Positions 10,630 through 21,504 of a stretch of DNA of 64,000 nucleotides are shown here, piece by piece; the first letter of the stretch is position 1; every line of letters begins with the position of its first letter. Source of the stretch: Blastobasis lacticolella (taxonomy: Eukaryota; Arthropoda; Insecta; Lepidoptera; Blastobasidae); NCBI GenBank assembly GCA_905147135.1, contig LR990055.1, positions 248,001 through 312,000 of the forward strand. The letters run 5' to 3'. Below the pieces are notes generated by a model, which saw only the letters and a list, made by a program, of their open reading frames with translations, was not told where the DNA came from and searched no databases. The translations under genes and the position numbers were made by a program.

Positions 10630-10791
10630 TGTGTAACCATGATTAAATCTGGTCAGGTTTCTAAGTTATGAGGGTCATGGTGGTCAGATGGCAGTCGCTC
10701 CTGTAATCACCTGATCTGCCAAAACCTGGATCATGGTCAAGTGAAAGCACAAACGGGACATTACCTAAATGCCAAGAAGATGATGATACTC
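10630..10791 (+). mobile_element. SINE A copy, 3' half
   Basis: It starts at GTGTAACCATGATTAAATCT and continues GGTCAGGTTTC, GGTGGTCAGATGGCAGTCG, TGTAATCACCTGATCTGCC, CCTGGATCATGGTCAAG, GGGACATTACC. It ends CCAAGAAGATGATGATAC, the family tail. The tRNA-like head and the TTACGGTGA block are missing, as expected for a 5'-truncated retroposed copy. Confidence 0.8.
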
Positions 10792-10799
10792 ACTAGTTA

Positions 10800-11735
10800 T
10801 CCCAGTTCTGTGATCTAGATCTGTATTTTGGAAACTCGTATTGAATATAGTACAGTGTCTAAGAGTTATAACTCGAGATAACGATGGTATCAGATGACGG
10901 CCAAATTTTATTGGTTAACTAGTTAATGATAAGAAATAATCTCTGAAGTTCGATAATTGAGAATGTAAACACCCACAACGTAAAAAGTAACTGCAACAAA
11001 ACTGCAATTTTAATAAATACAATTGTACATAAAAACAAAAGACTTAAGATATATGTATTTATTGTACGTACATTCGGGTACGACTTTCGATACCTATTTC
11101 TATTTTATATTGCTATCGACAATGACAGGCTACACGAATATCGACATCTTAATTTTTTTAGCTATCGACAATACAAGGTACTCGTGGCACCCCTACTCCC
11201 GCCTCGGAACAGATACATCATCATTCGCCTGCTTGCTCGCCGCTCCCGCGTCAAACTCAAAATAATTTGACTGCGCAAAAAATCCAAAAGATATATCGCT
11301 ATTTTGCCAATAATCGACGTTAACCCGTGCCGTATACCGGGATAAAGGGAATTATTATTACAACGCAGCGCGGTACCGGGACCTAATTTGCAAGTATTAT
11401 TCCCCTGCTCCCGTGGGAAATACCTACGTCTCGGATATTGAGGCGATTGATCGATAAAAACGTTGGTTTTGTTATCGCGGAGACAGTGGGCCGTGATTAT
11501 TTCGAAAGCTTTTCCAATGTGCGCCTTTGTTTTGTTTAAATTTGGAACGTTATTTAGGTACGTCCATCCTTATTTAATACTGTACCCCAGTGGGTACAAC
11601 TGGGATCTTTTTATTCGCATTTCTTACGTTCGTGGAACGTTATTGGGAACGAATGGGGTTTTTACCACTTGTCTCGATAAGTACTTACAGACGTTCCTAG
11701 TGTTAAGGGTCGTAAATGCGCGGGTGATGTCCCTG
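10800..11735. other. Non-coding, nothing recognised
   Basis: Frames at 11023-11265 and 11463-11741 have no domains. GCTATCGACAAT occurs twice (about 11111 and 11160), hinting at a small local duplication only. Confidence 0.4.
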
Positions 11736-11737
11736 GT

Positions 11738-11824
11738 ATAGCAAATGTCCATAGGCTGCGGTGACTGCTTATCATCAAGCAGGCCGTTAGCTTGTATCCC
11801 ATCTTAATGATATAAAAATAAAAC
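11738..11824 (+). mobile_element. 3' UTR fragment of the CR1/Jockey-type LINE
   Basis: AAATGTCCATAGGCTGCGGT then GACTGCTTATCATCAAGCAG, ending in an A-rich TATAAAAATAAAAC. This is the GATGTCCATAGGCGGCGGTGA block of the LINE at 45942-47272 with changes. Strongly truncated. Confidence 0.6.
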
Positions 11825-11829
11825 ATTTC

Positions 11830-12280
11830 TTAAAATTTCTCTTCCATAGCTGAACTTACATTTTTTTAACATAATTTATAGGTATAAGGCGAGTACTAAA
11901 AAAACAAAGCACCTTGAAAACGCGAGATTTAATGCAAAGATTTTTTGATTCGCCAAACGAGCCAGGGTACCGATTCTGATTGTAAGGGTAGGTGATAATT
12001 GCCGCCTAGTTAAGCCAAAATTGTAAGACGAAGTCGATGGCAACTTGAAGATAAACGTATAAATATTTTAACTAAGGAACTGAGTAGGTGTAGGTATTCT
12101 ACTTACGTGCATTTAATTAGGATCCCGTAAACTCCTTTTCCCAAGCAAGAACGACACATTCATAATACTAAGCTCGTACCTAAATGAGTCTTATCGTTGT
12201 ATGTGCTCGTTTATCTCTCTTGTACACATGATGTAAAACAAGGTTGTCGTGATCCGAATACGAGGGTTGTTCGGTTTTGG
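11830..12280. other. Non-coding, nothing recognised
   Basis: AT-rich. No gene or repeat landmark was recognised. Confidence 0.4.
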
Positions 12281-12284
12281 CGCG

Positions 12285-12450
12285 CGCCCAACAGCCGTAG
12301 AGAGCAACAAATTTATCTGACCCGGTGACAGCGTCGCTGTTGTTGGCATTCCAAAATGGTGACACTTAGTTAGACACTTAGTTCCAGCTTTAGCCATCGG
12401 GCCAGATAAGTTAGTGGCATCATATAGTGTGACCAACTTATCTGTTCAGG
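12285..12450 (+). repeat. Dispersed repeat family H, copy 1
   Basis: It shares TCTGACCCGGTGACAGC, GTCGCTGTTGTTGGCATT, ACACTTAGTTCCAGCTTT and GCCATCGGGCCAGATAAG with 43725-43860 (same strand), and in reverse with 15212-15290 and 48620-48743. No coding capacity; probably a non-autonomous element of about 130-200 bp. A second partial piece (ACTTATCTGTTCAGGTGACG) follows from about 12436. Confidence 0.65.
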
Positions 12451-12459
12451 TGACGGTGT

Positions 12460-13465
12460 CGCTAGTGGTGAAGAAGTATGCGTTTCAATCTTCCATTTTT
12501 AGTACAAATTCTTCGTTCCGATTTTGTCTACTGAACACATAAGTTGGTGGTACTGTACAGCCAAGAGGTGCGTTCACGACCTTTAAGGGTTGTTGTCCGG
12601 CTGTTTTCTATCTCACTTCTAAAAGCAAAGGTCACGACAGTGAGTACGCGCATAATTCAGCACTTAGGTATGATGTCCCTGTCATTATTTTTCATTGGTT
12701 TTTGTAGGCCGTCAACCCAATTTAGTTATTATATATTTTCATTATTATACGCATCAGTAACACTTTATTGTCTATTACTACATAAATACATTACTGCAAG
12801 GCGTTCTGTATACAGTGCTGTTACTCACTGAACCAGGATGGATGACAAATTAAATTATGTGAAAAGAAAACTAGAAAAATTTAACACGCAAGTCTGTGAT
12901 TTTTTATATTTCCTAACTAATTGAGCGTCAAACTTTGACAGTTCGTTGCGTTAGCTTTCAGACTGCTCCAAGTCGCATTGAAGTGTCATTGTGGGTAGCA
13001 TAAAATACCTAGAAGTCTTTGAGCATAATGTTATAGATTGAGAAGTTTCTTTCGGAGCGTAGGCTCTAAACCAAACAAGTCAAAAAGTTCCACCTCCGCA
13101 GTTCCACATCTTTTTTAGCTTTGCTTTAACAGCCCTGGCGGCGGATGCCAGCCACTCGCCTCGCGACTCGCTTTCACTTTGTCGCCTAATGTGTTTGCCC
13201 GCCGTGATTGCACCGCGCCGCTCATAATGCTCGCGTCAGTACTCGCTCCGTAATTTCGTCAAGTGCACTAAGCCCCGCACTCAGCTGCGCGTCACCTGAT
13301 TTGCATAGCTGCCTTTAATATGCTGGGTTTGGAGGTTTTGTGTTTTGGCAGCGGAATGTAACAGTCTATGGTTGGACTTAACATGAGGCAATGATTTTGT
13401 TTTCCTTGCGTAGTCAGAAATTTTGTTATGTCTCACTGTGCGCGCTAACGCACATGGTTGGGTGC
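12460..13465. other. Non-coding, nothing recognised
   Basis: The frame at 12544-12831 is a chance frame. 13130-13300 is GC-rich and repeat-poor. No element ends were recognised. Confidence 0.4.
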
Positions 13466-13469
13466 TAAA

Positions 13470-13645
13470 AATGCTTGGGTGAGAATCGGCACTATGCGCC
13501 CGTCAAAATGAACGCATATTCTAGCTAACGGATTGATCAAAATGGACCAATTATGGAGATAGGGCGCAGTTCATTCACTTAGACAAGAGGGACTGATGAG
13601 CACTGTAAGAATGCATAGTAAAGCTGCTTTAATTAGACAAGTCTT
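13470..13645 (+). repeat. Dispersed repeat family I, copy 1
   Basis: It shares TCGGCACTATGCGCCCGTCA, AAAATGAACGCATATT, TTCACTTAG, GCACTGTAAGAA and TTAGACAAG in order with 40395-40530 (same strand). Identity is roughly two-thirds by eye. No coding sequence or tRNA-like head. Confidence 0.6.
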
Positions 13646-13699
13646 CTATGTAAACACGGGTGTAAATCTCCACGTTTGATAGATAAAATATCTCAGTGT

Positions 13700-13792
13700 T
13701 AGGTGGACCGACGATCTGATAAACCAGCTGGATGCGGAAGGCGCTAGACCGGCCTATGCCCAGCAATGAACGTCTTCCGGCTGACATGATGA
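13700..13792 (+). mobile_element. RTE-type LINE 3' end (short fragment)
   Basis: AGGTGGACCGACGATCTGAT, AGCTGGATGCGGAAGGC, GGCCTATGCCCAGCA and ACGTCTTCCGGCTGACATGA follow the end of the RTE copy at 19065-19481. About 40 bases of the coding end are deleted. It ends in ATGATGA. Confidence 0.8.
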
Positions 13793-13799
13793 AGCGCGC

Positions 13800-15110
13800 T
13801 GTCACAAGATCAAAGCCGCGTATTCGCTCGGTGAATACATATAAGCTTTATTACACTTGGCCGGTCACACACGTGCCTAAACACTGGATCAATCCAGTTC
13901 ACGTCCCCGCGACGTCTGCGCCCAATTACCCGTCACATTGATCTCGCCACCGACTATTGTTAATGAGTCCCTTTGTCGCCAACAATGGCGCTACGAACGC
14001 AATCACGGCGACAAAACGGTCGCTCAACGCAATAAGTGTCCGAAAATGAATGTAAAATTTACGGGCAAGCTTTATTACGAGCGTCGTAAAGAGATACCTT
14101 CATTACGTAAGCAAACGATATAAAAAGCGTGAAATTGTGCAGCGGGTTCAAGAGATTTATTTTATGGTGAGCTAAGCGGGCCTCTATCGCTATCGGGCGC
14201 TCGATTCGTCACGAGTTTCGGAGTTTCGTACCGACATCGTTACGCGGTAATAGGATTATCGGGATATCTGTAGTTCATCTTATAGAAATAATGGCGGCGC
14301 TTATGTGCTACGCAAATAATATGGGGCAATATTCCGATCCGATTACGGCCGGGAGGGGAGCGAGCGGCGGTCTATAAACCAGGGTATTGAGACAAGCTCA
14401 TATGGGAAGCGTGGCACAGTGTAATATCATTTGACTTAATGACTAACTAGACAGGCTTTGGCTCATTTTTTTTCCTCGTATTTAGACATAGACATAATTG
14501 TTTTGATATCACAAAAATGCAGAAGCGTTACAGCTAAGGAGTGAATAAGGATCGTTTAAGAGGTATGTTATAGATCTCTTAAAAGTAAGCAACGGTATTG
14601 GTAGCGCTACTGGTATTGCTGATATTTATTGGGTTCCGTGCTAATTGATAATATACGAATAACAAGGAGATATTTTTGCCTTTCTTAATTGATAATTTGG
14701 TGTTGTGTTTTGTTACGGCATGTCAGATTATTAGCTAGGCGTTGGAGTAAATGGTTGGAAAGCCGCCCTTAAGCTGTGCGAGTTCAGCGAGCCGGCCAGA
14801 ACCGGTTTGCGCCGGCTCAATGCGGAATTATCGCGGTCACCGGCAATATGCACCGCACCGCACGCTTCCAGGGGTGCGTTCGCGACCTCGGAGTGCGATT
14901 GGTCTTGTAATTATTATTTTTTTAGTACCTACTCAATGAATAAATAAAATATTTCTAACTGGCTCCAGAGTGGATCAGCTGGTTGGTAAATTAAAATTTT
15001 GACATTGACCAATCAAATGTTATTTTCGAAATAGATAAACATAATTGACATATTGAACGCACTTTACCACATGTTTTGTAAAAATCTAAGTAAAATACTT
15101 TATCATAGAG
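13800..15110. other. Non-coding, nothing firm
   Basis: Several chance frames (13732-13941, 13938-14123, 14751-14939). 14484-14520 has AGACATAGACATAATTG then TTTTGATATCAC, similar to 56396-56450 and possibly the end of another retroelement. 14790-14890 is GC-rich without recognisable ends. Confidence 0.4.
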
Positions 15111-15113
15111 AAG

Positions 15114-15190
15114 CATGCTCTATCTTCGGGCGCATCGTCACTTGTCAAGGTGAGATGGCTGTAAAATGTCTGGCTAGTCCTTTCAAAAAA
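15114..15190 (+). mobile_element. LINE family D 3' end
   Basis: ATGCTCTATCTTCGGGCGCA, TCGTCACTTGTCAAGGTGAG, ATGGCTGTAAAATGTCTGGC, TAGTCC, then AAAAAA. The same order of words is seen at 51800-51905. This is the last coding bases and 3' UTR of a 5'-truncated Jockey/CR1-type copy. Confidence 0.65.
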
Positions 15191-15211
15191 CCTTTGTATT
15201 ATTTTGGTATT

Positions 15212-15290
15212 ACAGCGCCACAAACTGGAACTAAGTGTCGTCATTTATAATTCCATTTTGTTGTCAATTATAGCGCCGCCGTCATCTGCC
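15212..15290 (-). repeat. Dispersed repeat family H, short copy
   Basis: CGCCACAAACTGGAACTAAG, TGTCG and TAGCGCCGCCGTCATCTGCC match in reverse the family H words found at 48620-48743 (CCAAAACTGGAACT, TATCGACAC, AACAGCGCCGCC). Confidence 0.5.
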
Positions 15291-15557
15291 AACATCATGA
15301 AATAGGTATTTAATTTGGAAAGTCGCCACCGTATTGCGAAACGGCCAACGAGCGAAATGTCGTACCGGCTGGTAGGATCTGAACACGACAGGGATTATCT
15401 CAGTGGTGGGCTGTGGATCCTGCGGGCCCGTGAGCGCACACAGTGTTAAATCACGCTGAGCGCCTCGGTCAACCGAAACTAAACGCGCATTGTAACACAA
15501 TGTATAGTACACAAGAGCGCGTAATGTACGGTTAATATGTATGACAAATATAACACC

Positions 15558-15925
15558 TACAATAATTGTCTTGGCGTAAATATCGAGGGCCCGGGGTCTG
15601 CGTTGATCATGAACAAGGATTTGGCAGGTTAGGTAAAAGACGATTAGATACAATCTCTTCAGGTTCTTTCGTTAACAGGGCAAGAAGGTCAGACGGCAGT
15701 GGTATACCTAACCGTGGTTATACCACTGCCGTCTGACCTTCTTGCCCTGTTAACGAAAGAACCTGAAGAGATTGTATCATGGTTGCAACTTTAGTCGCCT
15801 AAATTATTAGGTTTCATCGCGATGTTTTCCGTCACCGTAAGAGCATGAACTCAGAACAAGTCATTGGTTAATTACGGCACTGGGGTTCGAACCCAGTACC
15901 TCTCGCTTACGAGTTACAACGTACA
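15558..15925 (-). mobile_element. SINE A copy containing a large perfect palindrome
   Basis: On the plus strand it runs GTCTTGGCGTAAAT, GGATTTGGCAGGTTAGG, then the palindrome 15647-15778, then TGTATCATGG, CGCGATGTTTTCCGTCACCG, TAAGAGCATGA and GGGGTTCGAACCCAGTACCT, the reverse of the SINE A order. The B-box (GGTTCGAACCC on plus) is well kept. The right palindrome arm is normal SINE sequence; the left arm is an inverted copy of it put into the SINE body. Confidence 0.85.
15647..15778. repeat. Perfect palindrome, two 60-bp arms, 12-base loop
   Basis: Bases 15647-15706 are the exact reverse complement of 15719-15778 (60 of 60), separated by CCTAACCGTGGT. The arms start GATACAATCTCTTC and end GAAGAGATTGTATC. 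With no mismatches the duplication must be recent, gene-converted, or an assembly artefact. It lies wholly in non-coding SINE sequence. Confidence 0.95.
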
Positions 15926-15929
15926 CTCT

Positions 15930-17165
15930 TATTTACGTTCACCCGAGTCCCACAGGGATAGCAAGAGACCGCGTCTCACAAGCTACTACCCTGACGCTCC
16001 AGTAAATATAATTTCCAGTATTAAATAAGCCGACGTTTGAATATAGAAAAACATATTAATTATATTCTCTTTTCGCCTTCTTTTAAATAAAAAAAGTTCC
16101 CGCCGCCCACGCAACTCCAAACTCCAAATTGAATAAGACAAATTAGTAAAATGGCAGGATCATTCACAGCTTGTTCGATCTTAATGAAAACATCAGATGT
16201 TGCGCTTTGATCACGGACGCGGAACAAAAGTGGAATGCTCCCAATCAAATTAAACACTGGTAAGGAGGAATTTCGCGAATCCCCGATAAAATCGACGCAG
16301 ATCGACGCACCTGCGTCGAATTCGTGCAAAAAGACCGGTGGAACTCGTGGAAATAATAACGAATCGAGGGCGGTACAAAATGCAAATTGCTTTAACGAAG
16401 CGTATCTATTTTTATTTGTGCCGCGCGGCGTTTTATTTGGTTTGTAGTGTAAATTGTAACGAGTCGGGTTCGTGGTTTGTTTGCGGGAAATAAAGTCGAA
16501 GTACAGTCTGTTCCCTAACTTATTAAGGTACCCCATATTGGTCATTTCGCACGCTCCCCACAACTTTCGCTTTCGCCGTTGGTGACGTGCGAGTCTGAGA
16601 GACCAGGTAATTCTAAACAGTCAAATAAATTTTTTTCAATTTCCGATTTTGGTCGTGATTTCGAGAAGCTGCCTCATTGCCCAACTGTCTGTCCATCCCG
16701 TGACAGCGACGCGGTTTCAGTTCCGGAGTTCTAGGACATATTCGGTACATGCGAACCACCCGTGTCAGTCAAATGGTCATAGCATTTTTTTTTATTTATT
16801 ACGTTTTGGTAAAATATTTCGATATTTAGTTCGTTATTATATTTTGTGATTATACTCTTGGGAACAATCTCGGCTTAAGATCTTGTACTAAAAGATTGTA
16901 TTTGATAAAGCAGTTCACAATCAACACTAGACAGTAAATTTGGATGTGATAGTAAACCGAAAAATGCGCAAATGTCACATAACACAAATTGAGAAAGCGA
17001 AGAGTATTTCAGCATATTTCAGATTCAAATATCTTTCTATATCTCTCAAATATCTTATCTAAAGTTTTATCTAATACACTTTTAGTTTTTTTAAAGTACA
17101 CTACTTCTTCTACATGTTCAGGAGATTAGCACATTATTATGCATAACAATTTCCCGATTCAAATA
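15930..17165. other. Non-coding; one long minus-strand open frame of unclear value
   Basis: A 167-codon minus-strand frame (16060-16563) is the longest uninterrupted chance-like frame in the window outside mobile elements. It has no domain, no signal peptide and no neighbouring exon signal that I can see, and a plus-strand frame overlaps it. It is not called a gene. The rest is AT-rich with no repeats recognised. Confidence 0.35.
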
Positions 17166-17169
17166 AATA

Positions 17170-17393
17170 TAATAAAATAAATTTTCGTGGACAAATTCAC
17201 ACAGCGCCATCTAGCCCCAAACTAAGCAAAGCTTGTACTATGGGTGCTAGATAACTGATAACTACCTAAATACTTTTAAATACATACTTATTATATATAG
17301 AACACCCAGACCCGTAACAGAAATTAAAATTCATCATTTCAATTTCTGTCCGGCCGGCAATCGAGCCCGGGACCTCTTGCGGACCACTCAGGT
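17170..17393 (-). mobile_element. SINE B copy
   Basis: The plus strand gives the reverse of SINE B: TTTTCGTGGACAAATTCACA, CAGCGCCATCTAGCCCC, CTATGGGTGCTAGATAACTG, AACACCCAGACCCGTAACAG, then the B-box region CGGCCGGCAATCGAGCCCGG and ACCACTCAGGT. The head has a small deletion in the anticodon part (TTGCGGACCACT). An A/T-rich tail lies on the left. Confidence 0.85.
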
Positions 17394-17399
17394 CGTCAA

Positions 17400-19050
17400 A
17401 AATAACAATAAAGAAATAATAATATTGTAATAGTTTCATTAAAACGGTGCATTCTATAATGTGAATCCATACCACCAATATGCTTGGCCAGACTGTACAG
17501 TGGAGGGTTTCCAGTGTCGGCTCTCCTTTGCGCTGTTTATTTGCGGGCAGTCTCGCGGTTGTCTGGCGCGCCGCGATGGATTCGAAAGCCAGACTGTTGC
17601 CTTCTTGACTGTTTTTCTTTCCGCTTCAGTGCCTATAATTTCTTCATCGCTTTACATAGCTCTTGTCTCGGACTGACGACTCAATACTGTATTAATTTTT
17701 TAATATTTTAGAGGCATGTATTTGTTCACCATCTTATCGAATGGTAACCGAGGATGCGGACGATGGGTCGATATTAGAGCGGGTAGATCTTAGAATGACA
17801 AGTGAGCTAAACAGCCTGGATCGCTAATAGACTACATCGCCGAAAGACTGAATTGCTTTTTAACTCAATAGCATAAATCCTTAATATCATTCAGTGACGA
17901 GATTGCAAAAAATCCCGCGCACGGACGAAGGCGATGGTGATATTGGTGGTAATCTCCTCCCGGGGGTCGCCTCAATAGTCGCATTTTCCCCATATGGAGA
18001 TTTCTACCCGCTAATTTTACTAATATTCTACATAAATAAGAAAGTTTGTAAGTCTGGATACTTGGATGTATGTTTGTTATTCTGGGAAAACTTCGCAAAA
18101 ATTTAATACAGTCCTCACGGGAACACAATATAACTGATTTTACGCTGACGAAGTCGCGAGCTAATGTCCATAATGGAGAAACTCGCGTAAAACTAAGCAA
18201 TGTCGATCCAATATGTCCCTATCAAAATTTTCTTCCCAACATCTTCGTGGCAAATAAAACTGCATCCGAAGAAGCGGAATCAAACCGGAATACCGCGTAA
18301 AGTCGCGAATGCTCGAATGCAATTTGGTCGGAAACGACGCCCGTAAAGTTGTGGTGGGAATGCTGTTCTTTACTGAATTGCTCATCAACCGTCGATGGGC
18401 CAGTCGTTCTGGTTCGTATACAATGGCGGCTGTAATGCGCGGTTGGTCGCGGCCTCGGGACAAAACGCAGCCGTCGAGCCCTCATTTCTGCAAGCATTAC
18501 TCACTGTCGCGCGCAACTGAGGCTTGTTGTGTACCTAAGTACCAATATTCACATCAGAATGGCTTACGTTTATTCATTCTACTACGACCTTGTAAGATCT
18601 GTGCGCGTATCGCGATCAAAGCGATGTAGATTTCTTTTTCACAAACCAGTGTGAATTAGATAAACGTATAGGGCATCCTATAGCTAAACCGCAAATGGTA
18701 ACTGACGTTGCGGCCGACGATGAAATCTACCTGTATAGAACCAACCCGGTTACTCTAACCTTTTGAGCTGTTGAGCCAGCGGAGAGAGCTTTCCCACCTT
18801 TGCGTGGTATACCGCTATATAAGTGGTATTCCTAATAAGTGTTTGACATGATTAATATGAAGTTCTCTCGTCGCATCCTGATGGCATCGTCTTTTTTTAA
18901 TTTCTGTGATCATCCCGCTCGCTACCGATAGTTCATGTTCACCACTTACAATCAAAATGATCCTGTTGTGGGTGGTCTCAGAGGAACTTTCCTTCAAGTA
19001 CTCTCAGGCGGAATGAGCTCCCCACTGAGGCTTTTCCAAGTTAGTTATAA
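17400..19050. other. Non-coding, nothing recognised
   Basis: Many short overlapping frames on both strands, none with a domain. No repeat landmark was recognised. 18300-18500 is GC-moderate and repeat-poor. Confidence 0.4.
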
Positions 19051-19052
19051 AT

Positions 19053-19493
19053 AAACCTTAAAGGTGATGACTTACGGATCTGAAACGTGGCCACTCACTA
19101 TGGGCCTTATAAGAAAGCTCACTGTTGCCCAAAGGGCAATGGAAAGAGCTATGCTCGGAGTTTCTTTGCGCGATCGAGTCAGAAATGAGGAGATCCGCAA
19201 GCGAACCAAGGTCACCGACATAGCTCTAAGGATTGCCAGACTGAAGTGGCAGTGGGCAGGGCACATAGCTCGAAGAACAGATGGCCGATGGGGCAGTAAA
19301 GTTCTCGAGTGGCGACCACGTACCGGTAGACGCAGCGTGGGTAGGCCTCCTACAAGGTGGACCGACGACCTGGTAAGGATCGCGGGTGCCAGCTGGATGC
19401 GGAAAGCACAGGACCGGTCTTTGTGGAGATCTCTGGGGGAGGCCTATGCCCAGCAGTGGGCGTCTTCTGGCTGATATGATGAAACCTTAAAGG
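19053..19493 (+). mobile_element. RTE-type LINE insertion, 5'-truncated, with 12-bp target duplication
   Basis: AAACCTTAAAGG occurs at 19053-19064 and again at 19482-19493 and brackets the element exactly. Between them is only the C-terminal end of an RTE-type LINE and its short ATGATGA tail. This shows target-primed insertion of a 5'-truncated copy and sets the element limits at about 19065-19481. Confidence 0.9.
19064..19474 (+). pseudogene. C-terminal part of RTE-type reverse transcriptase ORF
   Basis: A 136-codon open frame runs to TGA at 19472-19474. It begins MMTYGSETWPLTMGL and continues with VAQRAMERAMLGVSLRDR, LKWQWAGHIARRTDG, RPPTRWTDDLVRIAG and SLGEAYAQQWASSG. These are the conserved words after the polymerase domain of the endonuclease/reverse transcriptase of RTE-like LINEs. 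The polymerase core and endonuclease are missing, so the piece is inactive. The first Met comes from the truncation point and is not a true start. The frame has no internal stop, so the insertion is fairly young. Other copies of the same tail lie at 13700, 34645 (reverse) and 38530. Confidence 0.9.
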
Positions 19494-19499
19494 CGTCCA

Positions 19500-20270
19500 G
19501 ATTACAATACCGTCTTTACTTTAAAGTAAATATTAACCACGAAGAAGCATGTTCGTAGACTATACACGACTAAGCCTAATTAAATTATTCTACTAGCCTG
19601 TTCGCAATTCCGCCCAAGGCAAATATCAATAATTTAACACACACGTGTATACCTGATAATATAGCTAATACTATTAAATTACAAGAACACGCCCTCCACA
19701 TGTAAATAGATCTACACCGTAACTTAGCCTAAGCACGTAACCTAGCTGTCTAAAAGGCGAAAACTGAACCAGTACCGAGTACACTTAACCTCGAAGGGAA
19801 ATACATCCTTTGATATCAAGTTACATCTTTCGTCGACGCCTTTCACCTCCGCAATAACTTGTACTGACAAAATTACGTCACTCAAAGGCAACGAGAAATA
19901 TCACATCTTAGTGGGGAAAGGTAAAGCGTTACGTGTGACAAAGTGGTAGGGGAACTAAGGAACTACACACGTGATATGTTCGGAGGATGTACGGAGGGTG
20001 CGGGGAGTAATTACTGAGGAACTTTAACTGACACCTTTAGTTGTCATAATGGTGCGGTGGGAGCTGTGAGCGATGGGCGGTTGGAACTTGAGGTTTTGCG
20101 GTGAAAGCTTTTTTGCACAATGCAAGTACTCTTTCTGGACAGAGAACTGAACTAAACCTTCATGATCGAATGGAAGCTGATGGTTCTTTATAGCTTGATT
20201 TTTCGCGACGTAAAATATACATTTTTTAATATTTAGAATGAAAAATTCTTCTATACATAGCACAAATTAA
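19500..20270. other. Non-coding, nothing recognised
   Basis: No gene or repeat landmark was recognised. The minus-strand frame 20024-20263 has no domain. Confidence 0.4.
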
Positions 20271-20277
20271 AGTCCCT

Positions 20278-20462
20278 TGCCGCGTCTATCTGTCTGTATG
20301 TGTATATATTTACGTAAATCCTCCTAATCCACGCAAAGGATTTTGATGCGGTTTTCACCATTAGTTACAAAAGTTCTTCCAGAAGGTTTAAATGTATAAA
20401 TAGATGCATACTATAATAAAGAAAACCAAGACAACCCGTGCAAAGGCGAGGCTGGTTTCTAG
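20278..20462 (+). mobile_element. Helitron-like non-autonomous element, 3' end
   Basis: GTCTATCTGTCTGTATGTG, CTCCTAATCCACGCAAAGGA, TTTTGATGCGGTTTTCACCA, AAGTTCTTCCAGAAGG and AACCCGTGCAAAGGCGAGGC, ending TTTCTAG before T. The order and a CTAG end followed by T match a widespread insect Helitron-like repeat with a CCCGTGCGAAGCCG-type hairpin near its end. The hairpin is degraded. The 5' limit is approximate. Confidence 0.5.
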
Positions 20463-20469
20463 TTATGTA

Positions 20470-21365
20470 TTTAAGCGAGAATTTAGATCGTCGCTATCCT
20501 ATAAATTAGTCTCATCTTACATACTCAGTAGGTATAAGTGCATAATGTCTTTAAAGTTTCATACCATCAAATTTGAAATAAAACCATTTGCTCCCTGATC
20601 GCGATTAGAATCATTTCGCTAAACAAGCTTACTCTCAATATATAGATAGGTAGTTCGCTACTCAAAGGTAGCCTGGAAGAAATCGCTTTAAGCGATAAGA
20701 CCGCCTGTTGTTTTCTCTGTTGCCACCGATATGAACCGACTGAATCCTGTATTTATGCAATAAAGTCTTCATTCTTACAATCAAAACCAACATAATATTG
20801 CCAAAAGAAACACAAACCCAAAACAAGACCCACTCCCCTACATCGCAGCACTACAAATATAAAACAAATCACATAACACAAACTACTCCTAGCCCTTACA
20901 AAAGCCCTCAGACATCATCGTCGAACAAACATACGCATCCGATGGTTTTATCACCCAGCCTGCAACAGATGGCCACTCGACCACCCGCAATGAGGGGTCA
21001 CTCGCGACAGTATTGAGTAGCTCATTATATGAGTTAGTTGTTGCTTTTAAAATATGCGAGGGGTCGATTTTAGGTGCGGAAAGTCAAGTTCATTCGCGCC
21101 ATACAAGTATCTATCTGGTTTGATTTTTTCACGCCATATCTATTTAGTTATGATTTTTTAAGTATCTGATCATGATTATTGTAAGACATTTTCTTAAGTC
21201 ATTACCTGGTATCTCCTGCGTCTAACAGAGTGGCGACTAATACCTTATACGCATGCATAATGAATTTCTCATTAATTTTCACTTAGATCGAGAATAATTA
21301 TCAAAATGAAGTGGCATACCATTATCCATATGAACCGCTTTGGTTCAATCTTTCTGATACGTATG
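20470..21365. other. Non-coding, nothing recognised
   Basis: AT-rich, no gene or repeat landmark recognised. Confidence 0.4.
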
Positions 21366-21369
21366 ACTA

Positions 21370-21500
21370 AGCCTATGGCTGCCAATCTCTTCCCCAGCAC
21401 AATCTATACTCCTTCAAGGCCACAGTGATTAAGACAATCGGTAATAACCTTCCTCGGCCGCATCATTCCATACCGTCAGGTGAGATGGCTTTCAAATTCT
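21370..21500 (+). mobile_element. LINE family D C-terminus and 3' UTR (decayed)
   Basis: CAGCACAATCTATACTCCTT, CAAGGCCACAGTGATTAAGA, TCCTCGGCCGCATCATTCCA and TACCGTCAGGTGAGATGGCT follow, with changes, the family D sequence at 51737-51900 (YNLDAFK, then FGRIV, then the ACCAGATGAG block). Confidence 0.5.
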
Positions 21501-21504
21501 TACA

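Noticed and set aside
16060..16563. 167-codon minus-strand open frame
   Set aside because: No domain, no signal, mixed composition and an overlapping plus-strand frame. A frame of this length can occur by chance among six frames of 64 kb.
19053..19493. Host gene encoding a 136-residue protein
   Set aside because: The sequence is clearly the end of an RTE-type LINE with target duplications on both sides.
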